Assembly: GCA_020073305.1 (NCBI GenBank)
Contig: JAIQFK010000002.1
Coordinates: forward strand, 1-64,000
Length of the DNA stretch: 64,000 nt
Direction: 5' to 3'
From: Terriglobia bacterium
Lineage (GTDB): Bacteria; Acidobacteriota; Terriglobia; Bryobacterales; Bryobacteraceae
The notes below the pieces were generated by a model. The model was not told the origin of the DNA. It made no database searches and worked only from the letters and a program-made list of their open reading frames with translations. Shown piece by piece: positions 37,446 through 45,902 of the stretch. How positions within the stretch are numbered: position 1 is the first letter of the stretch; every line of letters starts with the position of its first letter. Both the position numbers and the translations under genes were made by a program.

Positions 37446-38312
37446 TCATGCGCGCACATCACGTTTCCGATAGCGCAGGTAGAGGTGATCCCCGCACTGC
37501 CTGACGCTAAAGAGTTCGAGCCATGGCGCGGCGCCGGGCAGGAACTCGATCCCAGCGATCATGCCCGGACGCACGCTTTCCGGAGTACGTCCGGCGAGCT
37601 GTGGAGCGAGGGTCAGGAAGAATTCATCCACCAGCCCCTCTGCCACGAGGCTGCCGAACAGGGTCGGACCGCCTTCATGCAGCAGCAGACGAACGTTGTA
37701 CTCACTCGAGAGCAGTTCCAGCAGGGCGCCGGCGGGCAACCGCGAGCCTGGCGCTTGAATCACGCGAACTTCCGTTGACGGCAGCGATGCGGCGCCGGCG
37801 GCAGCCAGGCGCGCCCGGCCCTCTTCCGTCGTAAGGATGACCGTGCGCACATCCGGGGTTCGGAAAACGGCTCTTCGCAAATCGACGTTGCCTCTGCCGG
37901 TGACGATCACGGTCAGTGGATACCGTGGCTTGTGAAGGATCTCACGGCGGTAAAGCGCGTAGGAGTCGCTGGCGGCACGGTAGATGGACTCGGCGACAAA
38001 CAGATGCGACTGGCTGACCTCGTCCAATGTCGCTGCGCCTACCATCACCGCGTCGGCTGACGCGCGCAGCAGCCCCATAATGAAGCGGTCACCGGAATTG
38101 AAGCCGCTGATATCGCCGCCGCCCGCCTTTCCCGGCACCGCGAAGCTGACAATGCCGTCCAGTGTGCTGACGAAATTTCCGATTACGTGAGGCCGGTCGC
38201 TGCCGGAGCCCGGGAAGCAAAGATCGCCTCCGTAGAGGGTTCGGAGACCTTCCGGGAGCGCGGGCGGGCTAGCCGGCACCTGCCGGTCCAACAGGGTCCG
38301 GATCAGTTCCAT
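37446..38312 (-). CDS. RibD C-terminal/dihydrofolate-reductase-like protein
   Basis: A 288-residue protein with the RibD_C reductase fold. Substrate/NADPH strands and loops seen: VIGNFVSTLDGIVSFAVPGK, DRFIMGLLRASADAVMVGAA, then TLDEVSQSHL, RYPLTVIVTGRGNVDLRRA, LLHEGGPTLFGSLVAEGLVD and EFFLTLAPQLAGR. Such enzymes reduce pyrimidine intermediates of flavin synthesis or other small NADPH-linked substrates. It lacks the RibD deaminase half and no riboflavin genes are near, so the substrate is unresolved. Confidence 0.8.
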   Translation of the reverse strand: MELIRTLLDRQVPASPPALPEGLRTLYGGDLCFPGSGSDRPHVIGNFVSTLDGIVSFAVPGKAGGGDISGFNSGDRFIMGLLRASADAVMVGAATLDEVSQSHLFVAESIYRAASDSYALYRREILHKPRYPLTVIVTGRGNVDLRRAVFRTPDVRTVILTTEEGRARLAAAGAASLPSTEVRVIQAPGSRLPAGALLELLSSEYNVRLLLHEGGPTLFGSLVAEGLVDEFFLTLAPQLAGRTPESVRPGMIAGIEFLPGAAPWLELFSVRQCGDHLYLRYRKRDVRA

Positions 38313-38418
38313 GAGAACTCAGGCATGTGTCTTGGCGAGAATGTACCACACCTCCGGACCGGCTTGGCCCCTAAATGAAGCCACGCGGGGCGCCGATAGA
38401 TGTAATGGGGGATGCGTT

Positions 38419-38751
38419 GTGGTGCGCGGTCTGGTGATGTTGGCCTGCTTAGGCCTTTCGCTCTACGTGATGAGCCGCATCGGCGAGCCGATTACGGGGG
38501 CCTGGGCGTGCTCGTCACTCCGCGACAGGGAACAGTCATCGCACCCGTGCGCCGCGGAGCCCGGGCTCGAGTTGAATGCGGACCATACTTACGAGTGGGG
38601 ACGCGAGACCGGAACGTGGCAATACAGCCGTGGGGCGCTCTGGTTTTCGCGGCTGCGGGCCACAGGTCGCTTGAGTCCCGACGGAAAACTCGTCACCGAG
38701 TTTGACCGGAACGGCAAACACTACGTGCTGACGTTTTATAAATGGCGCTGA
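38419..38751 (+). CDS. Small protein with N-terminal membrane segment
   Basis: A 110-residue protein. GTG 38419 follows GGGGA by seven bases and gives a hydrophobic start (RGLVMLACLGLSLYVMS), likely a signal anchor or signal peptide. The remainder (GAWACSSLRD, HTYEWGRETGTWQYSRGALW, PDGKLVTEFDRNGKHYVLTF) is a small beta-rich domain resembling lipocalin-like or META-type exported domains, but no family is certain. Its last 16 bases overlap the end of the convergent MoaD-like gene. Confidence 0.5.
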   Translation: MVRGLVMLACLGLSLYVMSRIGEPITGAWACSSLRDREQSSHPCAAEPGLELNADHTYEWGRETGTWQYSRGALWFSRLRATGRLSPDGKLVTEFDRNGKHYVLTFYKWR

Positions 38752-39029
38752 CCGTGCGCCGCCTGCGCGCCGCCCTTAATTGCGGCGATGAAATGCACTT
38801 CGCTCGACGGCGAGACCGGCTCGATCAACCCCATGGGTGTGACCTCGCCATCCACGGCCACGGAAATGTTCGGTCGCAGCTTTCCTTGATCCAGTAACCG
38901 CTCGCGTATTCCAGGCCATGCTTGCTCCAGATTGTCGATCACCTGGCGCACAGTGCCTCCCTCTACCTCCACGCTGGATCGTCCGCCGGTAAGGCTCTGC
39001 AGCAGCGTCGGAATAAAGACCGTGGGCAA
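38736..39029 (-). CDS. MoaD/ThiS-like small protein of the molybdenum hydroxylase operon
   Basis: A 97-residue beta-grasp protein: TVFIPTLLQSLTGGRSSVEV, GTVRQVIDNLEQAWPGIRER and ISVAVDGEVTPMGLIEPVSP, then EVHFIAAIKGG at residues 78-87. In the MoaD/ThiS family the C-terminal GG becomes a thiocarboxylate sulfur donor; here ten more residues follow the GG, so either trimming is needed or the protein works otherwise. The start is TTG 39029 (or TTG 39035, overlapping the upstream stop), with AAGGG nearby. It follows the Mo-subunit gene with coupling, pointing to a role in molybdenum cofactor synthesis or maturation of this enzyme. Confidence 0.65.
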   Translation of the reverse strand: MPTVFIPTLLQSLTGGRSSVEVEGGTVRQVIDNLEQAWPGIRERLLDQGKLRPNISVAVDGEVTPMGLIEPVSPSSEVHFIAAIKGGAQAAHGQRHL

Positions 39030-39031
39030 GC

Positions 39032-41281
39032 TCAATCCCTTTGGCTCCAGATCGCTTGCATGATGGCGGGCGGATTCATGGGCAGCCGGTTCATGCGCAC
39101 TCCGGCCGCGCGATAAATGGCGTTGGCGATGGCGCCGGGCGGCGGCACGATGTTGGCTTCCCCTACTCCGCGGGCACCGAACGGGTGCCCCGGATTGGGC
39201 ACCTCGACAATGACGGTGTCGATCATGGGCAGATCGAGCGCTGTTGGCATGCGGTAATCGAGCAGGCTGGAATTCGTCATCGATCCCGCATCGTTCATAA
39301 AGTATTCTTCGTTGAGCGCCCAGCCGATACCCTGGACGCTGCCGCCCTGCATTTGGCCCTCGACGTAGCTGGGATGAATGGCCTTCCCGGCATCCTGCAC
39401 CGACGTGAAACGCAGGATCGTCACTTTGCCGGTTTCGGGATCGACCTCGACATCCGCGATGCAGCCGGAGAAGGAGCCACCCACGCCGCGCGGATTCACG
39501 GCGCCGCGGCCAACTACCGGCCCGCCCGTCTGATCGAGCTTTGCCGCGAGTTCCTGAAACGTCATCCGCTTGTCGCCGGATTGGAATACACCGCGATCGA
39601 GAGCAACGGACGCCGCCTCGGTCTCCCATATTTTGGCGGCGCGTTCTTTCATTTGCCGCACGACATCCTGAGCGGCCTCATACGCAGCCCACCCCGTTGC
39701 AAAGGTTGTGCGGCTGCCTCCGGTTACCGCGGTGAAGCCAACCGAGTCGGTATCCACGACGGTCGGGTGTACGTCTTCGGCGGGAATTCCGAGCACTTCG
39801 GCGGCTTGCATGGCGATGGACGTGCGCGTGCCGCCGATATCGGTCGAGCCCTCCACCAGATTCACCGTTCCGTCCGCACTCACACTAATGGTGCAACTGG
39901 AAGGCAACCCGACGTTGAACCAGAAGCCGATCGCGACGCCACGTCCGCGATGGGGCCCGCCGAGCGGCGCCGTATAGTGCGGGTGGTTCTTCATGGCTTC
40001 GATCACCTCGACGCAGCCGATGCGGCGGTACTTCGGCCCGTCAGCGCGCCTGGTTCCCTCTTTGGCGGCATTCTTGAGACGGAAATCGAGCGGGTCGATC
40101 CCGAGCTTTTCTGCAATTTCGTCCACCACGCTTTCGGCGGCGAAGGCGGCGTTGGTCGCGCCTGGCGCGCGGTAGGCCGCGGTGCTGGGCTTGTTGACCA
40201 CCACGTCGAAACCATCGATGACCACATTGGCGATGTCGTAGGCAGCAAACACGCACATCGCGCCCGGAGCGACCATCGCGCCCGGATATGCGCCTGCTTC
40301 GTAGGCCAGGTAAGCCTGGGCCGCCGTAATTCGACCATCTTTACGCGCGCCAATTTTCACTTTCATGTGAGAGCCCGGTGTCGGCCCGCTGCCCTCGAAG
40401 ACGTCTTTGCGCGACATCACGATCTTGACGGGCTTGCCGGTCTTCTTGGAGAGCAGGGCGGCCACCGGCTCGAGATAGACCGGAATCTTGCCGCCGAATC
40501 CGCCACCGATTTCCATGGGTGTGACTCTGACGCGTGATACAGGAACATCCAGGAGGCAGGCGGTCACGTCGCGCACCGAGAACGAGCCCTGGGTGCTGCA
40601 CCACACCAAAATACGGCCGTCGTTATTCCACAGCGCCGTGGCGTTGTGCGGCTCGATGTAACCCTGGTGAACCGTCGCCGTATTGAACTCGCGCTCAACC
40701 ATCACTTCCGCCTGCGCAAACCCGGCCTCGATATCGCCCATCGCGTAACGGAAGTGCTCGGCGACATTGCTTACACGGCCGGTTTGTTCACCGAATTCTT
40801 TGGTCTTGAGGTCGTCGTGAAGAATAGCCGCGCCATCCTGCATGGCTTCCGGCGCGGTTAGGACGCAAGGAAGGACCTCATAATCCACCTCGATCAATCC
40901 CGCGGCTTCTTCAGCCACGTGGACACTGGTGGCCGCAACGGCGGCGATGGCGTGCCCTTTATAGAGAACCTTCCCCTTGGCGAGCACGTTCCCCCGCGCG
41001 TAGCTCAGCGGTGTGTCACCTTCGCCGAGATCGACCATACGCTCCGGCACTTCAGGAAAATCGCCGGCGGTCACAACAGCTTTGACTCCGGGGAGTTGCT
41101 CGGCCTTGCTCGTGTCGATGCGGCGGATGCGGGCGTGCGCGTGCGGGCTGCGCAGGATGTGCCCGTAGAGCAATCCGGCCATCTGGAAATCTGCGCCGTA
41201 GAGAGCGCGGCCGGTCACTTTGTCCACGCCGTCGTGCCGGATCGGGCGTGTGCCGACGACCGTGTACTCTTGCGTCTTCAT
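39032..41281 (-). CDS. Molybdenum hydroxylase large (Mo-binding) subunit, XdhA/CoxL family
   Basis: A 749-residue xanthine-dehydrogenase-family subunit. Domain marks: RHDGVDKVTGRALYGADF near the start, PMEIGGGFGGKIPVYLEPVA, KPSTAAYRAPGATNAAFAAE and the C-terminal GARGVGEANIVPPPGAIANA with the catalytic Glu. The active-site loop is not the AYXCSFR type of true CO dehydrogenase, so a purine or aromatic/heterocyclic aldehyde hydroxylase is more likely. It forms an operon FAD subunit - 2Fe-2S subunit - Mo subunit - MoaD-like, with 4-bp overlaps at both ends. The substrate cannot be told. Confidence 0.9.
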   Translation of the reverse strand: MKTQEYTVVGTRPIRHDGVDKVTGRALYGADFQMAGLLYGHILRSPHAHARIRRIDTSKAEQLPGVKAVVTAGDFPEVPERMVDLGEGDTPLSYARGNVLAKGKVLYKGHAIAAVAATSVHVAEEAAGLIEVDYEVLPCVLTAPEAMQDGAAILHDDLKTKEFGEQTGRVSNVAEHFRYAMGDIEAGFAQAEVMVEREFNTATVHQGYIEPHNATALWNNDGRILVWCSTQGSFSVRDVTACLLDVPVSRVRVTPMEIGGGFGGKIPVYLEPVAALLSKKTGKPVKIVMSRKDVFEGSGPTPGSHMKVKIGARKDGRITAAQAYLAYEAGAYPGAMVAPGAMCVFAAYDIANVVIDGFDVVVNKPSTAAYRAPGATNAAFAAESVVDEIAEKLGIDPLDFRLKNAAKEGTRRADGPKYRRIGCVEVIEAMKNHPHYTAPLGGPHRGRGVAIGFWFNVGLPSSCTISVSADGTVNLVEGSTDIGGTRTSIAMQAAEVLGIPAEDVHPTVVDTDSVGFTAVTGGSRTTFATGWAAYEAAQDVVRQMKERAAKIWETEAASVALDRGVFQSGDKRMTFQELAAKLDQTGGPVVGRGAVNPRGVGGSFSGCIADVEVDPETGKVTILRFTSVQDAGKAIHPSYVEGQMQGGSVQGIGWALNEEYFMNDAGSMTNSSLLDYRMPTALDLPMIDTVIVEVPNPGHPFGARGVGEANIVPPPGAIANAIYRAAGVRMNRLPMNPPAIMQAIWSQRD

Positions 41282-41763
41282 GCGTTCACCTCCTGCATTT
41301 GTTCGGCGGCCTGCTTTACCGCCCGGATGATTTTGTCATACCCAGTGCAGCGGCAAAGATTGTTGGCGAGCCATAAACGGATTTCGTCCTCGCTGGGGTT
41401 GGGCTGCTGATCGAGCAGCGCTTTAGCCGCCACGATAAACCCGGGCGTACAGATACCGCACTGCAACGCGGCGTTTTCCAGGAAGGAGCGCTGCAGCGGA
41501 TGCAACTCGCTACCCCTGGCGATGCCTTCAATGGTCGTGATCTGGCAACCCTGGGCCTCCACCCCCAGCACGAGACACGAGGTCACCACCCGGTCGTCCA
41601 TCAGGACCGTGCAAGCGCCGCAGTTACCGTCGTTGCAGCCTTCCTTGGTGCCGGTCAGGCCCAGTAAGTCGCGCAGGCACTCCAGCAGGCTCTGGCGCGG
41701 CTCGCACAGAAATTCTTGCGGCTCTCCGTTGATGGTAGTTTGGACACGAACCTTGGTGTGCAT
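41278..41763 (-). CDS. Molybdenum hydroxylase [2Fe-2S] subunit
   Basis: A 161-residue ferredoxin-type subunit with two [2Fe-2S] centres. The plant-type centre is in GCNDGNCGACTVL with the fourth Cys in SCLVLG; the second, helical centre uses CGICTPGFIV and NLCRCTGYDKII. It passes electrons from the Mo site to the FAD subunit. Length is typical of separate small subunits (CoxS/XdhC-like). Stop overlaps the Mo-subunit start by 4 bp (ATGA). Confidence 0.93.
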   Translation of the reverse strand: MHTKVRVQTTINGEPQEFLCEPRQSLLECLRDLLGLTGTKEGCNDGNCGACTVLMDDRVVTSCLVLGVEAQGCQITTIEGIARGSELHPLQRSFLENAALQCGICTPGFIVAAKALLDQQPNPSEDEIRLWLANNLCRCTGYDKIIRAVKQAAEQMQEVNA

Positions 41764-41764
41764 G

Positions 41765-42634
41765 TTAGTTCTTCCCCCTGGCTCTCAACACGGCGGCCTC
41801 GAGCGCGCGCCGCGTGAGAACCGCGCATAGATGGCTCCTGTAATCCGCTGTACCGCGCATGTCGGTAATGGGCTTGGCGCTCTTGCGCGCGATTTCGGCG
41901 GCTGCGGCGATGCTGGCTTCGTCAACCGGACTGCCGGCCAGCGCTTCTCCGGCTTCGCGTACGTAGAGCGGCGTCGGCGCAACCGAGGACAGCGCGACGC
42001 GCGCCGATCGGAATCTTCCGTTTTCCAAAACCACCTCGACGCCGGCTCCCGCCACCGCAATATCCATTTCATTGCGCGGAATGAAGCGCAGGTATCGCGC
42101 GCCGGAATGGGGCGCCGGCGGCGGCAAGTGCAGCGACACCAGCAACTCGCCGGGTTGAAGCACCGTTCGCCCAGGGGCGGTGCAAAAATCTTCCACCGCG
42201 ATCTCGCGCGAGCCCCGCGGTCCGGCGATACGGCAGGTGCCGTGCAGCGCAATCAGTAAGGGCACCGAGTCGGCGCTGGGCGCGGCGTTGCAAAGATTGC
42301 CGCCGATCGAGGCCCGGCCCTGAATCTGCGTGCCGCCGATCAGAGAGGCGACCTCGGCCAGTGCGGGGTATGCGCCGGTGACATTCTTGTCTTTATAAAT
42401 TCGATAGCACGGAACGGAGGCTCCCAGGGTCAGCCCGCGCGCCGCGTCGTAACTGATGGCATTCAACTCGGGGATGTGCTTGGCATCCACGACGAGGTCC
42501 GTTTCCTTGCGTCCGGCACGAAGTTGCACCAGCAAGTCGGTGCCGCCGGCAAGCAGGCGCGCGCCGGGGTGCGCGGTCAGCAACCCGACAGCCTCGGACA
42601 AAGACGCTGGGGCGGCGTAATCAAACCACTTCAC
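41765..42634 (-). CDS. Molybdenum hydroxylase FAD-binding subunit
   Basis: A 289-residue subunit of the CO dehydrogenase flavoprotein (CoxM) fold. FAD motifs: ARLLAGGTDLLVQLRAG and TQIQGRASIGGNLCNAAPSA, with ARYLRFIPRNEMDIAVAGAG in the C-terminal half. It takes electrons from the 2Fe-2S subunit and passes them to the acceptor (oxygen, NAD or quinone; not decidable). The first gene of the operon. Its stop is one base before the next start. The promoter probably lies within 42635-42686, before the hairpin. Confidence 0.92.
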   Translation of the reverse strand: MKWFDYAAPASLSEAVGLLTAHPGARLLAGGTDLLVQLRAGRKETDLVVDAKHIPELNAISYDAARGLTLGASVPCYRIYKDKNVTGAYPALAEVASLIGGTQIQGRASIGGNLCNAAPSADSVPLLIALHGTCRIAGPRGSREIAVEDFCTAPGRTVLQPGELLVSLHLPPPAPHSGARYLRFIPRNEMDIAVAGAGVEVVLENGRFRSARVALSSVAPTPLYVREAGEALAGSPVDEASIAAAAEIARKSAKPITDMRGTADYRSHLCAVLTRRALEAAVLRARGKN

Positions 42635-42686
42635 AGAAGAGTCTCCTTGGAAGTAAATTAACAGCGTATAACGAAAAAGGCACTGG

Positions 42687-42795
42687 TTGTAGCGCAGGCC
42701 TACGGCGGTTTTTGCCGGAGACCTGCGGGTTCTTCTTCGATCGCCGCAAAAAGCCTCAGGTCCCCGCCAAAACCAGGCGTGGGCCTGCGCTACAA
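42687..42795. repeat. Inverted repeat with 14-bp perfect arms
   Basis: TTGTAGCGCAGGCC at 42687-42700 and its exact reverse complement at 42782-42795 enclose 81 bases that are themselves partly symmetrical (GACCTGCGGG near 42720, CAGGTCCCCG near 42757). It separates the Mo-hydroxylase promoter from the end of the hox operon and covers the hoxW stop at 42790-42792. Likely a mobile-repeat relic that may act as a terminator. Confidence 0.6.
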
Positions 42796-43227
42796 AATCT
42801 CAACTGTCAGATTGAGTAACTCAGCCACTTTCCGGGCGGCGGCGCGCGCGCCCGCTTCGGCTACTGGCGTCAGCGCGCCGCCTGCCGCGAAATCTTCGGC
42901 GGGCACGCGGCACAAGTAAGCTGCACCCTGAAACCCGTATAGCCGCTCGGCAAGCATCACGAGCTCGTTGGGCGTCATCGTGTGGGTGATCGGTGCGCGC
43001 TGCGCATTTGGCGTGAGACGCTCCAGCCGAACCGCACTCGCCTCCACGTCCGCATCCACGAACACCACGGTCGTGGCGTGCGCCATCTCTTCAGCAAGCT
43101 CGGGAGTGAGCTGGTGCACGCGCCTCACGTCCACCTCCGGCCGCGCGCCGAGAAGATCCGCCACGCGGTGCGCCACGCCGTCATCGCCGCGCAGCGTGTT
43201 GCCCACGGCGACGACAAGGGCGGCCAC
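42790..43227 (-). CDS. hoxW: [NiFe] hydrogenase maturation protease
   Basis: A 145-residue HycI/HoxW-type endopeptidase. ALVVAVGNTLRGDDGVAHRV contains the Ni-sensing Asp; VVFVDADVE carries the next conserved acidic residue, and THTMTPNELVMLAERLYG the conserved His. It clips the C-terminal tail of HoxH after nickel is inserted. Last gene of the hox operon, 3 bases after hoxH. Its stop lies in the right arm of an inverted repeat, so the natural C-terminus may have been altered. The symbol is by position and family. Confidence 0.85.
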   Translation of the reverse strand: MAALVVAVGNTLRGDDGVAHRVADLLGARPEVDVRRVHQLTPELAEEMAHATTVVFVDADVEASAVRLERLTPNAQRAPITHTMTPNELVMLAERLYGFQGAAYLCRVPAEDFAAGGALTPVAEAGARAAARKVAELLNLTVEIL

Positions 43228-43230
43228 GTT

Positions 43231-44655
43231 CTATCCCCTCTCGACGCGATCGAGCAGCTCGCCGGAGCGCCGGCGAATTTCGATGATCAGCGGCATCTGA
43301 CCCAGGGCGTGCGTCGAACAAGAAAGGCAGGGATCGTAGCAGCGGATGGCTGCCTCGACGCGATTCAGCATGCCTTCGCGCAACTGGCGTGGCAGAACGA
43401 AATGCTTCGCCGTCTGCTCCACGGCCTGGTTCATGGCCAGATTGTTCTGCGACGTAGCGATCAGCAGGTTCGCCTTGCGGATTAACCCATCGGCATCCAC
43501 GAAGTAGTGATGGAACAGCGTGCCGCGCGGCGCTTCGCAGGAGCCGATGCCCTCGCGCCGGTTCGGAATGGCCTTGGTGCGCACGTCTTCGCTCAGCAAC
43601 TCCGGATCGGCAACCAGCTCTTCGATTCGTTCCACGGCATGCAGCATCTCAATCAGCCGCGCCAGGTGGTAGTGAAACGACTGGCACACCGCTCCCTTGG
43701 CGCGATGCTTAAACTCGCGCAGCTCGCGGTCGGCTCGCGGAGTGCCGGCCGAGGTAGCCACGTTCAGCCTCGCCAGAGGCCCCACGCGATACTTGCCGCC
43801 GGGATAGCCGAGCGGTTTGTAGTAGGGAAATTTCATGAACGACCACTCTTCGCTCGCCTCGCCCAGGTAGGTGTGGTAGCGCAGCGGGTCGAGGCCGTCC
43901 GCCACCGTGTTGCCTTCGCTGTCCGAGATGCGGATCCGGCCGTCATAAAATTCGAGCGCGCCATCGTCGTTCACGGTGCCGAGGAACAGCGACGGGAAGT
44001 TCCCGATATGTTCGATCTCCTCACGAAACGAGTCGATGAGCGACTTCATGCGGTCGAGCGCGATTCCCATCGATTCCAGCGCCTCCGGCACCCAGGCGGC
44101 AATCTCGTCCCGCACGACGGCAGTAACCGCTGTCTGTACGCCGCCCGGCACGCTCCATCCCGGATGGATGCGCTTACCGCCCACGAGTTCGATGACCTTC
44201 TGCCCGAACTGCCGCAGCCGGATTCCACGCCGCGCAAAGCCGGCATCCCGCTCGATGACGCCAAAGATGTTCCGTTTGTCCACCGTGGCATCCATGCCCA
44301 GCAGGAGATCCGGAGACGACAGGTGGAAAAAGCTCAGGGCATGCGACTGGAGCACCTGTGCGTGGTTCACGATGCGCCGCTGCTTGACCGCCGCCGGAGG
44401 CACTTCGACACCCAGCAGCGCGTCGCCCGCCTTCGAACTCGCCACGACGTGGCTCACCGGGCAGATGCCGCAGACCCGCGCCATCAGGCCCGGCATCTCG
44501 TGCAGAGGACGGCCCTCGCAAATCTTCTCGAAACCGCGAAAGTCGGTCACGTGGAACTGCGCGGACTCGACATCGCCTGCGTCGTTCACCCAGATTGAGA
44601 TCTTGGCGTGACCCTCGATCCGCGTCATCGGATGAATGAGTATCCGTTCCGGCAT
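43231..44655 (-). CDS. hoxH: NAD-linked [NiFe] hydrogenase large subunit
   Basis: A 474-residue [NiFe] catalytic subunit. L1 motif RVCGICPVSH near residues 61-70 and L2 motif DPCLSCSTH close to the C-terminus hold the four nickel Cys; the remaining tail after the His (ALGQMPLIIEIRRRSG...) is the part removed by the protease encoded next. N-terminus LIHPMTRIEGHAKISIWVND is typical. Group 3d (bidirectional) is assigned from the complete HoxEFUYH set rather than from the sequence alone. Contiguous with hoxY. Confidence 0.93.
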   Translation of the reverse strand: MPERILIHPMTRIEGHAKISIWVNDAGDVESAQFHVTDFRGFEKICEGRPLHEMPGLMARVCGICPVSHVVASSKAGDALLGVEVPPAAVKQRRIVNHAQVLQSHALSFFHLSSPDLLLGMDATVDKRNIFGVIERDAGFARRGIRLRQFGQKVIELVGGKRIHPGWSVPGGVQTAVTAVVRDEIAAWVPEALESMGIALDRMKSLIDSFREEIEHIGNFPSLFLGTVNDDGALEFYDGRIRISDSEGNTVADGLDPLRYHTYLGEASEEWSFMKFPYYKPLGYPGGKYRVGPLARLNVATSAGTPRADRELREFKHRAKGAVCQSFHYHLARLIEMLHAVERIEELVADPELLSEDVRTKAIPNRREGIGSCEAPRGTLFHHYFVDADGLIRKANLLIATSQNNLAMNQAVEQTAKHFVLPRQLREGMLNRVEAAIRCYDPCLSCSTHALGQMPLIIEIRRRSGELLDRVERG

Positions 44656-45198
44656 TTATCCGAACCTCTTCACTTCGCCCGCTGGCTCGCGTCCCTCAAG
44701 CAGATCCACCAGGCATGCGTGGATGGCATCCGCCGAAGGCGGGCAGCCCGTGAGGTAATAATCCACCTTCACCACTTCGTGCACCGGCCGAACCCTGGCC
44801 AGCAGTTTGGGCACCACGTCATTGCCGGACGGTATGCCCACCACTACGGTCGCCAGCTCCTTGTAGGCGCGGTTCAGGACGTCCTCGACACCGAACGCAT
44901 TTCGCATTGCGGTCACGTTGCCCGTCACCGCACAATCGCCGAGGGAGATCAGAATCTTAGTGCGCTTACGGATCTCGTGGATCGTTTCCAGGTGCTCCTC
45001 GTTGGCCACGGCTCCTTCCACCAGCGTGATGTCGGCCTCGGGAAAATCCTTGAGGTCGGTGAGCGGGCATGCGCAAAACTCCACGCGAGCCGCCAGATCG
45101 ATCAGCCGCTCATCCAGGTCGAGGAACGACATGTGACAGCCTGAGCAGCCGCCCAGCCACGCCGTCGCCAGACGCGGTTTTTTCGTCACTCGATCCAT
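44656..45198 (-). CDS. hoxY: NAD-linked [NiFe] hydrogenase small subunit
   Basis: A 180-residue small subunit carrying the [4Fe-4S] cluster nearest to the NiFe site: [26 protein letters not shown] and [13 protein letters not shown] provide the four Cys. ATG 45198 overlaps the hoxU end by 13 bp; the longer frame upstream is the shadow of hoxU. It lacks the extra C-terminal cluster domain of membrane-bound hydrogenases, as expected for soluble group 3 enzymes. Confidence 0.9.
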   Translation of the reverse strand: MDRVTKKPRLATAWLGGCSGCHMSFLDLDERLIDLAARVEFCACPLTDLKDFPEADITLVEGAVANEEHLETIHEIRKRTKILISLGDCAVTGNVTAMRNAFGVEDVLNRAYKELATVVVGIPSGNDVVPKLLARVRPVHEVVKVDYYLTGCPPSADAIHACLVDLLEGREPAGEVKRFG

Positions 45199-45902
45199 TG
45201 TTTCTTCTCCCGGGCCGTCACAATGTACTTCAGGAACGTGCGGTCCTTGCGCATCTCGCCCACGGCTTTGCCCTTGGCAAACAGCGCGCCGGTGGGACAC
45301 ACCTGGACGCACTTCCCGCAGCTCGTGCAACTGTCGGACGCGCCCCAGGGCTCCCCGAGATCGGAGATCACGCGCGAGTTCGTGCCGCGCCCGAGCATAT
45401 CCCAGGTATGCGCGCCCTCCACTTCGTCGCACACGCGAATGCAGCGCGTGCACAGGATGCAGCGGTTATGGTCCAGGCCGAAGCGCTCGTGCGTCAGATC
45501 CACGGGCAGCGACGGGAACTGATAGCGCACGCGCACGTGATCGATGCCCAATTCCGTGGCCAGTTCCTGCAACTCACAGTCGCCATTCATCACACACACC
45601 GAGCAGATATGATTGCGCTCGGCGAACAGCAGCTCGACAATCAGCCGGCGGTGCGCCCGCAGTTTCGGCGTATCGGTGTGCACCACCATCCCTTCTTCCA
45701 CGGGCGTGAGACAGGATGCCTGCAGCTTTTTCTGACCCTCGATCTCCACCAGGCACAGTCGGCACGCTCCGACGTCCGAAATGCCACCGATGTGGCAGAG
45801 ACGGGGGATGCGGATGCCCTTGTTCCAGGCCACACTGAAAATAGTCTCGCCGGCGACGCCGGTTAACATCTTGCCGTCGATCTCCAGTGTCTTGACGCTC
45901 AT
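45186..45902 (-). CDS. hoxU: Hydrogenase diaphorase Fe-S subunit
   Basis: A 238-residue subunit homologous to the N-terminus of NuoG. It has a [2Fe-2S] centre ([20 protein letters not shown]), a His/Cys-ligated cluster region ([16 protein letters not shown]) and two [4Fe-4S] clusters ([27 protein letters not shown]). It moves electrons between HoxFE and HoxYH. Overlaps hoxF by 4 bp and hoxY by 13 bp, so translation is tightly coupled. Confidence 0.92.
   Translation of the reverse strand: MSVKTLEIDGKMLTGVAGETIFSVAWNKGIRIPRLCHIGGISDVGACRLCLVEIEGQKKLQASCLTPVEEGMVVHTDTPKLRAHRRLIVELLFAERNHICSVCVMNGDCELQELATELGIDHVRVRYQFPSLPVDLTHERFGLDHNRCILCTRCIRVCDEVEGAHTWDMLGRGTNSRVISDLGEPWGASDSCTSCGKCVQVCPTGALFAKGKAVGEMRKDRTFLKYIVTAREKKQWIE

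Noticed and set aside
39041-40537. Plus-strand frame of 498 codons opposite the Mo subunit
   Set aside because: Antisense shadow of a well-supported gene.
39032-41281. True carbon-monoxide dehydrogenase (CoxL form I)
   Set aside because: The AYXCSFR active-site loop was not found; only xanthine-dehydrogenase-family features are seen.
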